From contig CM051013.1 in the NCBI GenBank assembly GCA_027704905.1, positions 13,947,508-14,011,507 on the forward strand: 64,000 nucleotides of DNA, written 5' to 3'. This document shows positions 53,301 through 64,000 of this stretch, in pieces (positions within the stretch are counted from its first letter, which is position 1; every line of letters starts with the position of its first letter). The translations under genes and the position numbers were made by a program. The notes beneath the pieces are model-generated. The model searched no databases. It was not told the DNA's origin and saw nothing but the letters and a program-made list of their open reading frames with translations. This DNA comes from Muraenolepis orangiensis. Lineage: Eukaryota; Chordata; Actinopteri; Gadiformes; Muraenolepididae.

Positions 53301-56300
53301 ATATAAAACGTTACTGAAGGTGTGAGGTTGGATAATGGGGTCACATTTGAAGCCTTACCATGATCAGCACTCAGGTTTCTCTTCAGATCGTATAAATCTT
53401 TCGCCTTTTACTAAAGATTTCCGTGGAGAGGAACAGTATGAGTATCACTAATTTTTGACGCTCCGCCGAAAGGTGGGGCTTTCTTACTTGTCAAATCAAT
53501 GAAGAATGTCTACTGCGCATTGGTCCAGCAGTATAATGAGGTGGGTCACTTATGTTCTGAATCATGATGGCATATACTTCTGTCTCATCAGTCCTATACC
53601 GTTGGAGTAGCACCTGCGTTCATGTTATTAGAAACAAGTAGTGAGAACAGTATCAAGACCAATATGTACAAAACGTTTTGCAATTGTATATACACTGTTC
53701 TTTATATGAATTACAAGTTGGCATGAAGGCCGATTTTGTGTCTCCAAACGTATTCAGGTAAGCGGCTTATATGTTATGTTTTAACACTTGAACGTGAAAC
53801 AAGATCGCCTACCCACAATGCTTGGCGAAACCGAAGGATTCCTTTCTACATTACATTTAAACTAAAACGTTAGGTTGAATACAATCTTTTTCAACGCAGT
53901 CTGTAGCTGAACACTGGTGCCTCTGATTACTAATGCAAAAGTCAAATGTACTATCAATATAAAAACGCTACTGAAGGTGTTAGGCTGGATCATCGGGTCA
54001 CATTTGAAGACGGACCAAAGTCAGCACTCAGGTTTCTCTTCAGAGCGCATAAATCTTTCGCCTTTTACTAAGATTTCCGTGGAGAGGAACAATACGAGTA
54101 TCACAAATTTTTGTTGCTCCGCCGAAAGGTGGGCCTTTCTCTTCTTGTCCAAGTGATAACATTTGCCCTTGGACGACCATTGCAGTGATGGGATGAGACC
54201 ATCTGCATCGAGTCAAGACCTTAAAGGGTGAGTCCGAGTCAAGACCAAGTCTCTGTGGATTTTGGGCTGGTCTAGACCGAGGCCTTAAATTGAAGTCCAT
54301 CTTGACCATGTATTTACTGTGGCCTTATTACCGTCACCTGATCCCATCATATTTTTAAGATCTCCAGCTTCCTTACAGGAGTTCAATGAATAAATTCCTA
54401 TCGACTCTTGTAGGCTGTCCATTTACGCGGAGTTCCACGTACACAACCTTTTTGTCATTTTCATGTTTTCATGTTATATTTAATGCCACATCCGCACAAC
54501 AAACAGTTAAAGCACCATCAAGTCCAAATGAACATTATGTTCAATTTCATATTTTTTTCCACACAATTTGTATGTGAACACCAGTGCTTCTGATTATTAA
54601 TGCAAAAGTCCAACTTTACTATCAATATAAAAACGTTACTGAAGGGTGTGAGGTGGATATGGGGTCACATTTGAAGCCTTACCATGATCAGCACTCAGGT
54701 TTCTCTTCAGATCGATAAATCTTTCGCCTTTTACTAAGATTTCCGTGGAGAGGACAGTATAGTATCAACTAATTTTTGACGCTCCGCCGAAAGTGGGGCT
54801 TTCTTTACTTGTCAAATCAATGAAGAATGTCTACTGCGCATGGTCCAGCAGTATAATGAGGTGGTCACTTATGTTCTGAATCATGATGGCATATACTTCT
54901 GTCTCATCAGTCCTATACCGTTGGAGTAGCACCTGGCGTTCATGTTTATTAGAAACAAGTAGTGAGAACAGTATCAAGACCAATATGTACGAAACGTTTT
55001 GCAATTGTATATACACTGTTCTTTATATGAATTACAAGTTTGCATGAAGGCCGATTTGTGTCTCCAACGTATTCGGTAAAGCGGCTTTACTGTTATGTTT
55101 TAACACTTTGAACGTGAAACAAGATCGCCTACCCACAATGCTTGGCGAAACCGAAGGATTCCTTTCTACATTACATTTAACTAACGTTAGGTTGAATACA
55201 ATCTTTTTCAACGCAGTCTGTAGCTGGAACACTGGTGCCTCTGATTACTAATGCAAAAGTCCAAATGTACTATCATATAAAAACGCTACTGAAGGTGTTA
55301 GGCTGGATCATCGGTCACATTGAAGACGGACCAAAGTCAGCACTCAGGTTTCTCTTCAGAGCGCATAAATCTTTCGCCTTTTACTAAAGATTTCCGTGAG
55401 AGGAACAATACGAGTATCAACTAATTTTTTTGTTGCTACCGCCGCAAGGTGGGGTGTGCCTTTTCTCCTTCTTTGTCAAAGTGGATACACATTTGCCCAT
55501 TGGACGACCATTGCAGTGATGGGGATGAGACCATCTGCATCGAGTCGAAGACCTTAAAGGGTTGGAAAAAAAAGTCCGCCAGTCAAGCCAGTCTTCTGTG
55601 CTTTTGGGCTGGTCTAGACCGAGGCCTAGATTGAAGTCCCTCTTGACTCACATGTATTTACTGTGCCTGTATTACCGTCACCCGATCCCATCATATTTAA
55701 GATTCTCCAGCTTCCTTACAGGGAGTTTCAATATGAATAAAATTCCCTATCGACTCGTGTGTAGGCTGTCAATTTACGCGGAGATTCCACGTAACACAAC
55801 CTTTTTTGTCATTTTTCATGTTCATGTTATATTTAATGCCACCTCCGCACAACAACAGTTAAAGCAACCATCAAGTCCAAATTGAAACATGAATGTTCAA
55901 TTTCATATTTTTTCCACACAATTTGTAGTGTGAACACCAGTGCTTCTGCTTATTAATGGCAAAAGTCCAACTGTACTATCATAATATAAACCGTTACTGA
56001 GGTGTGAGGTTGGATAATGGGTCAACATTGGAGCCTACCATGCTCACACTCAGGTTTCTCTTCAGATCGATAAATCTTTCGGCCTTTTACTAAAGATTTC
56101 CGTGGAGAGGAACATATGAGTATCAACTAATTTTGACGCTCCGCCGAAAGGTGGGGCTTTTCTTTACTTGTCAAATCAATGAGAATGTCTACTGCGCATT
56201 GGTCCAGCAGTATAATGAGGTGGGTCACTTATGTTCTGAATCATGATGGCATATACTTCTGTCTCATCAGTCCTATACCGTTGGAGTAGCACCTGGCGTT

Positions 56301-56746
56301 CATGTTATTAGAAACAAGTAGTGAGAACAGTATCAAGACCAATATGTACAAAACGTTTTGCAATTGTATATACACTGTTCTTTATATGAATTACAAGTTG
56401 GCATGAAGGCCGATTTGTGTCTCCAAACGTATTCAGGTAAAGCGGCTTATATGTTATGTTTTAACACTTGAACGTGAACAGATCGCCTACCACAATGCTT
56501 GGCGAAACCGAAGGATTCCTTTCTACATTACATTTAAATTAAACGTTAGTTGAATACAATCTTTTTCAACGCAGTCTGTAGCTGGAACACTGTGCTCGAT
56601 TACTATGCAAAGTCCAATGTACTATCAATATAAAACGCTACTGAGGTGTTAGGCTGGATCATCGGGTCACATTTGAAGACGGACCAAAGTCAGCACTCAG
56701 GTTTCTCTTCAGAGCGCATAAATCTTTCGCCTTTTACTAAAGATTT

Positions 56747-57746
56747 NNNNNNNNNNNNNNNNNNNNNNNNNNNNNNNNNNNNNNNNNNNNNNNNNNNNNN
56801 NNNNNNNNNNNNNNNNNNNNNNNNNNNNNNNNNNNNNNNNNNNNNNNNNNNNNNNNNNNNNNNNNNNNNNNNNNNNNNNNNNNNNNNNNNNNNNNNNNNN
56901 NNNNNNNNNNNNNNNNNNNNNNNNNNNNNNNNNNNNNNNNNNNNNNNNNNNNNNNNNNNNNNNNNNNNNNNNNNNNNNNNNNNNNNNNNNNNNNNNNNNN
57001 NNNNNNNNNNNNNNNNNNNNNNNNNNNNNNNNNNNNNNNNNNNNNNNNNNNNNNNNNNNNNNNNNNNNNNNNNNNNNNNNNNNNNNNNNNNNNNNNNNNN
57101 NNNNNNNNNNNNNNNNNNNNNNNNNNNNNNNNNNNNNNNNNNNNNNNNNNNNNNNNNNNNNNNNNNNNNNNNNNNNNNNNNNNNNNNNNNNNNNNNNNNN
57201 NNNNNNNNNNNNNNNNNNNNNNNNNNNNNNNNNNNNNNNNNNNNNNNNNNNNNNNNNNNNNNNNNNNNNNNNNNNNNNNNNNNNNNNNNNNNNNNNNNNN
57301 NNNNNNNNNNNNNNNNNNNNNNNNNNNNNNNNNNNNNNNNNNNNNNNNNNNNNNNNNNNNNNNNNNNNNNNNNNNNNNNNNNNNNNNNNNNNNNNNNNNN
57401 NNNNNNNNNNNNNNNNNNNNNNNNNNNNNNNNNNNNNNNNNNNNNNNNNNNNNNNNNNNNNNNNNNNNNNNNNNNNNNNNNNNNNNNNNNNNNNNNNNNN
57501 NNNNNNNNNNNNNNNNNNNNNNNNNNNNNNNNNNNNNNNNNNNNNNNNNNNNNNNNNNNNNNNNNNNNNNNNNNNNNNNNNNNNNNNNNNNNNNNNNNNN
57601 NNNNNNNNNNNNNNNNNNNNNNNNNNNNNNNNNNNNNNNNNNNNNNNNNNNNNNNNNNNNNNNNNNNNNNNNNNNNNNNNNNNNNNNNNNNNNNNNNNNN
57701 NNNNNNNNNNNNNNNNNNNNNNNNNNNNNNNNNNNNNNNNNNNNNN
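56747..57746. other. Assembly gap, exactly 1000 N
   Basis: A run of 1000 unknown bases interrupts the macrosatellite on its left and meets a LINE fragment on its right. A round number normally means a gap of unknown size. Long open frames predicted across it are artefacts. Confidence 0.99.
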
Positions 57747-58076
57747 AAAGAGTCTGATGACCACAGGAAGAAAGGACTTCCTGTGGCGTTCTGTGGTACA
57801 CCTGGGTGGAATGAGTCTGTTGCTGAAGGTGCTTCTGTATGAGGTCAGCACCTGATGGAGAGGGTGAGAGTTGTTGTCAAGGATACTACGCAGCTTGCGC
57901 AGCATCCTTCTCTCAGACACCACCAACAAGGAGTCTAGCTGGACCCCCAGGACAGCGCCAGCATTCCTGACGATCCTGTTGATCTTGTTGGCGTCTGCTG
58001 ACCTCAACCTGCTTCCCCAGCACACGACACCGGAGAGGATGGCACTGGCTACCACGGACTGGTAGAACATCTTCAT
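57747..58076 (-). mobile_element. Non-LTR retrotransposon, 5'-truncated RT C-terminus
   Basis: The minus strand encodes about 110 residues starting MKMFYQSVVASAIL and containing VVCWGSRLRSADANKINR, HPLHQVL and RSTFSNRL. This is the C-terminal end of the reverse transcriptase ORF in L2/CR1-clade fish LINEs. The 3' part enters the gap (RKSFLPVVIRLF). The frame is intact but the element is truncated upstream of 58076. Confidence 0.8.
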
Positions 58077-58100
58077 ATTTTATAGTCGTCAATATAACCA

Positions 58101-58396
58101 GACTGTTGTTGTACTAATAAAGACCCGTTATAACCAGTGGAAGACTGTTGTCATACTGGTCAACTCCCATTATAACCAGTGGAAGACTGTTGTTATACTG
58201 GTCAACTCCCATTATAACCAGTGGAAGACAGTTGTTATACTGGTCAACTCCCATTATAACCAGTGGAAGACTGTTGTTATACTGGTCAACTCCCATTATA
58301 ACCAGTGGAAGACTGTTGTTGTACTGGTCAACACCCATTATAACCAGTGGAAGACTGTTGTTATACTGGTCAACTCCCATTATAACCAGTGGAAGA
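58101..58396. repeat. 42-bp minisatellite, about seven copies
   Basis: Unit ACCAGTGGAAGACTGTTGTT followed by ATACTGGTCAACTCCCATTATA. The first copy is diverged. Since 42 is a multiple of 3, both strands carry a periodic open frame (14-residue repeat), which is not evidence for a gene. Confidence 0.95.
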
Positions 58397-58489
58397 CCAC
58401 CCTCACACTTGAGCACTAACTAACGTTATATTTTAAATGACAAATGAGTGACAGTACACCATTGTATGTGCTTGTCTTCTTAGTGGTAG

Positions 58490-58630
58490 TACATAACATT
58501 ACATGACAGTCATTTAGCAGACACTTTCATCCAAAGCCACTTACAATAGTGTGTTTCAACACAGGTAGGTAAGAGAACATCTCGTCACCTGAGGTCAAAA
58601 GTACGACTACTAGTTGCATGAGTAACCAGG
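58490..58630. mobile_element. Common teleost dispersed repeat fragment
   Basis: ACATGACAGTCATTTAGCAG followed by ACACTTTCATCCAAAGCCAC and TTACAAT resembles a very common fish interspersed repeat (usual form: CATTTAGCAGACGCTTTTAT then CCAAAGCGAC). The class was not determined. A short similar fragment occurs at about 59142. Confidence 0.5.
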
Positions 58631-58758
58631 CATTTGGAGCCTGAAGCGTTCATCAGATGATTGAATGGGAAAGAGAAATTCAAAAATTATTATTATTAAT
58701 AATTATTAAAAACAAGTTGTTGCTTAACCAGGGAGCAAGAACAGAGTCACCTGTTGAA

Positions 58759-58788
58759 TCACGTGACTCTCAGGAGCTGCTATTTAAG
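58759..58788 (+). promoter_or_regulatory. Candidate promoter of the L-amino-acid oxidase gene
   Basis: A palindromic E-box TCACGTGA (58759-58766) lies 15 bp before a TATA-like TATTTAAG (58781-58788), about 250 bp upstream of the start codon. CACGTG boxes bind USF/TFE-type bHLH-ZIP factors. The spacing suits a start site near 58810-58820. This is inference from motifs only. Confidence 0.4.
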
Positions 58789-59038
58789 AACTTTGTTTAG
58801 TCCTCAACGGTCAAAGTTAGGGCTTTTACATTGACGGTAGGAACACTTGACCGGTTGTGTGACGCTCTTCAAGTTCAACATGCCTGGTTTCTCATATAAA
58901 TGTCTTGCAGTCAAATATTGGCTTGTCTTAAAACTCAAAAAGTGTGAGGCTCCATTCTTCCAGCTCAATTGAAGAGACATCAAATTAACTAACTCTTACA
59001 GTATCTCCACAGTATCCATCTCAGAGACGGCAGCATCC

Positions 59039-61907
<2,869 letters not shown>

Positions 61908-61934
<27 letters not shown>

Positions 61935-61993
61935 CCTCAACACCCAGCATAAAGTCCACCACTAGAGGAGAGCTCTGACATCAACACCAACTG
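61908..61993. repeat. 44-bp tandem duplication across the LAAO stop codon
   Basis: AAGTCCACCGCTAAAGAAGA (from 61908, includes the last codons, then GCTCTGA and CTCAACACC) is repeated with changes from 61952 (AAGTCCACCACTAGAGGAGA, then GCTCTGACATCAACACC). The second copy lies in the 3' UTR. Confidence 0.8.
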
Positions 61994-62271
61994 TAATGTC
62001 TGTTATTAATCACATACTGAAACCTACATCTAAATGCTAGCAGTAGTAGCTGTTTATTTCTGTTTTACTTGTGTCAACCTTGAGAACACAACTCACAATT
62101 AAATTGGTTCAACCTGTGAGTTTTAAATTGAATGCTAATCTACTAATCTGACACTGCCCCCTACTGTCATGCATATGTAATAGCCTAGCTATGCACATCA
62201 TTTCATTCCATTTTCAAGTCATGTCAGTTAATACATTAAGCAACTTGCAATGTGGCAATACAAACACTTTA

Positions 62272-62277
62272 AATAAA
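62272..62277 (+). terminator. Candidate poly(A) signal of LAAO gene
   Basis: AATAAA about 340 bp after the stop codon, the first canonical hexamer I see downstream on this strand. The stretch 61994-62617 otherwise holds no supported gene. Confidence 0.45.
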
Positions 62278-62617
62278 CGTACAGTTGATCATTAAACAAA
62301 TGTTGTTTATTTTCGTTGTTGGTGGAGCTCCAGGTGAAATGATCCGGCTCAAGTACTTCCAAAATGTCAACTCTGTTGGCGTCCCAAACCTTGTCGTATT
62401 GAACTGAAGTGAAACTGGATGTTTAAATGCTAGTTTCCTCTTAGCCATTCCAATACAGAATCCTTGAAGCACAGAAGAAACTGTCACTTTAAAGAACAGC
62501 AATATGAAGTAGGTCATTCGCGTACGGTACTGGAACTGTAATGGCTCACTTATTTACGTTTTTGAATACACATGAAAAAAATATAATACAAAAAATATTC
62601 TAACTGAACTATATGCT

Positions 62618-63882
62618 GTGAATATCAGTGGTGAAGTGTCAGGGCCACCAAGGTCTTCAGATAAGACCCTGGAACTCTCAGATGAAACAAAAAAATATCT
62701 AATTTATTGTATTAAAAAAATGTAATAAATGTAATAAATAAAATTAATGAATGAGAATCGTATCTGTGTTGTTATTTGTTATATTACAGTGTTACGTTGT
62801 TTTGTTTCTCTTTCTCGGTCCATGCACTACGCATTTGAGTGGTTTTGTGTTGGAAAAACAATGCAACCAATCAGATCAGATATTTTTCTAGGTTGCTGGG
62901 AAGAATATATTTTAACCAAAGTACTCCCGCATGCTTTGGCCCTTAGACTGAATGAGAGCGCACGTTTGGATTGACAATTTGATCAACCAATCATATAGTG
63001 ATTTGTAGCCAATAGGCGTATTCTTTCAGATTTCCGCACAGGTCCATAGTGCGCTAGAAGGTTCACTGGCTCGAGACGTAGCATAGTGCTACGTTGGTTT
63101 ATTTCTACGTAGGTTTTTTACGTCAAAATGGCAACAGGTGAAGATGATGTTGTTGCGGAATTGTTGTTAGTACCCTTTTCAAGACGACCATTCAGTGAAA
63201 AGATGGACATTATAAAAAAGTTGTAACGATCCCCGTCACCACTGCATCTGTGGAAAGGACATTTTAATATTATAAAAACATATGGAGGAACTGAACAGGA
63301 CAATCCTGACTCACTGCATTAGCTTCCATAGCTATTGAAAGGCAACTTCTTTAGGATCTGAAAAGCAGTGACCAGCTTTATGACCAGGTTATCGAAACAT
63401 CCATCCAGAAGGACAGGAGAATGGATTTGGTCTTTAAGTGAACATCATTGGTGAGTGAGACTCATTTGTCTTTGCTGGTTTTGTCTCAGTGTCGCGTCTC
63501 GTTGAGCTGGTTGTTGCATTTAGTTTCCACACACTTGTTGACTGATTAGTTAATGGCTGTCTTGAGTTTTTTAAGCATTGTTGTGCATTTAAATTGAGAG
63601 TTTTGACATGACCTTTCTTTGCATCGCTTTTCGTAAAAAGAGTTAACGTAACTTAGAGTTACAAAACCGCGATCAATAATCACCACATTTCTCTGGTATA
63701 TGTCTTGTCATTAGCACTCACCTGTCAAAACATCTAAACTTAAATCCTACCATTATGGACGTTATGTGATATTGAGTGTTTTCCTCTCTATTGAGCCAGT
63801 AAGGAAAAGTCTTAATGCAGCTTTAGGGGGGGGTCTATAGAAGGTCCAGTTGTGATAGACATGGTTCGCCACTGGTGAATAT
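62618..63882 (+). mobile_element. Complete non-autonomous hAT element with 8-bp TSD
   Basis: The element proper is 62626-63874 (1249 bp). The left end is CAGTGGTGAAGTGTC. The right end, reverse-complemented, is CAGTGGCGAACCATG, and the first ten bases match at nine positions. Both sides are flanked by the same octamer GTGAATAT (62618-62625 and 63875-63882). CAGTGG ends and an 8-bp duplication are the classic hAT signature. The interior keeps only the two ends of a transposase gene, so mobility would depend on a transposase supplied elsewhere. Confidence 0.92.
63128..63441 (+). pseudogene. hAT transposase remnant: N- and C-terminal ends joined
   Basis: The ATG at 63128 opens 32 codons (starts MATGEDDVVAELLL, then PFSRRPFSEKMDIIKK) to TAA at 63224-63226. 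This resembles the N-terminus of ZMYM1-like hAT proteins. Immediately after come shifted frames with IPVTTASVERTF, IKTYGG, ALASIAIERQLL and DLKSSDQLYDQVIE, ending RMDLVFK then TGA at 63439-63441. These match the C-terminal hAT dimerisation region. The central core (catalytic domain) is missing. At least two frame changes and an in-frame TAG make it non-coding. It explains the origin of the surrounding transposon by internal deletion. Confidence 0.75.
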
Positions 63883-64000
63883 AGGCAATAGTAGACCGCT
63901 GAAGGAGAGAATAGTACTAGCAGTAGTACTACTAAAGAACCCCTAGGTAGTACAGCCAGAGTCGGAGGCGAAAAAGGAGATAAACCCGTCTTTTAATGTC
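63883..64000. other. Window end, no feature seen
   Basis: Short unique flank past the hAT target-site duplication, with a small palindromic AGTACTAGCAGTAGTACT. No gene is supported. Confidence 0.4.

Larger units (their letters stand above)
20287..56746 (+). repeat. 1.32-1.33 kb macrosatellite array, about 28 tandem copies
   Basis: The array starts abruptly near 20287, in the middle of a unit (GATTTCCGTGGAGAGG). It continues head to tail until the assembly gap at 56747. The motif that starts ATGCAAAAGTCCAA recurs at 20809, 22139, 23445, 24777, 26060, 27384, 28716, 30048, 31380 and so on to about 56606. Most intervals are 1332 or 1323 bp. Extremes are 1283 bp (fourth unit, with an internal deletion near 24937) and 1306 bp. 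Copies between about 31 and 52 kb are almost identical. Each unit contains two related modules, A and B, separated by unrelated spacers. No protein or repeat family was recognised. The short open frames repeated in every unit (100, 85 and 67 codons) have no recognisable domain and are best viewed as part of the satellite unless transcripts prove otherwise. Confidence 0.97.

Noticed and set aside
20287..56746. CRISPR-like or rDNA-like array
   Set aside because: Units are 1.3 kb with no short repeat-spacer pattern and show no resemblance to rRNA genes or their spacers.
56646..58076. Frames of 354-455 codons spanning the N run
   Set aside because: Artefact of reading unknown bases as open sequence. 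Only the LINE part from 57747 is real.
58114..58423. 100- and 91-codon periodic frames
   Set aside because: Translation of the 42-bp minisatellite on both strands.

Overview
The window is vertebrate nuclear DNA and looks like a ray-finned fish. It has a spliced L-amino-acid oxidase gene, a spliced neurexophilin gene, teleost-style SINE, LINE and hAT remnants, and very dense long (AG)n, (CT)n, (GT)n and (AC)n runs. No bacterial operon, CRISPR array, rRNA or functional tRNA gene was seen. A gadiform-like genome would fit the microsatellite density, but that is a guess. A run of exactly 1000 N (56747-57746) marks an assembly gap.

Layout. 1-8.7 kb is mostly intergenic: microsatellites, a tRNA-derived SINE (about 5.4-5.75 kb), a small DNA-transposon relic (7.06-7.44 kb), a LINE 3' tail (about 7.8-8.14 kb) and four weak exon candidates that I could not assign to a known gene. 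8.76-11.95 kb (minus) is a complete two-exon neurexophilin gene, best matched to nxph4, with a CpG-rich upstream region at about 12.1 kb. 12.8-14.1 kb holds two inverted copies of an unnamed repeat, a 26-bp minisatellite and a long hairpin. 14.65-18.45 kb (minus) is a decayed hAT transposase of the ZMYM1-like type. Its N-terminal reading frame contains about 40 copies of a 38-bp minisatellite.

20.29-56.75 kb is the dominant feature: a macrosatellite of about 28 tandem copies of a 1.32-1.33 kb unit, running into the gap. Each unit contains two diverged copies (about 90% identical by eye) of an exon-like module. Both modules have plausible splice signals, and both have two overlapping open frames that never join. 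I do not recognise the family.

After the gap come a 5'-truncated LINE reverse transcriptase C-terminus (minus), a 42-bp minisatellite and a seven-exon secreted L-amino-acid oxidase gene (59039-61934, plus; 518 aa predicted). Several of its introns end in microsatellite tracts beside the acceptor. The window closes with an intact non-autonomous hAT element (62626-63874). It has CAGTGG termini, a perfect 8-bp target-site duplication, and remnants of both ends of a transposase.

The two confident host genes are unrelated in function. One encodes a neuropeptide-like alpha-neurexin ligand, the other an H2O2-producing flavoenzyme associated with antimicrobial defence. Nothing suggests they work together.
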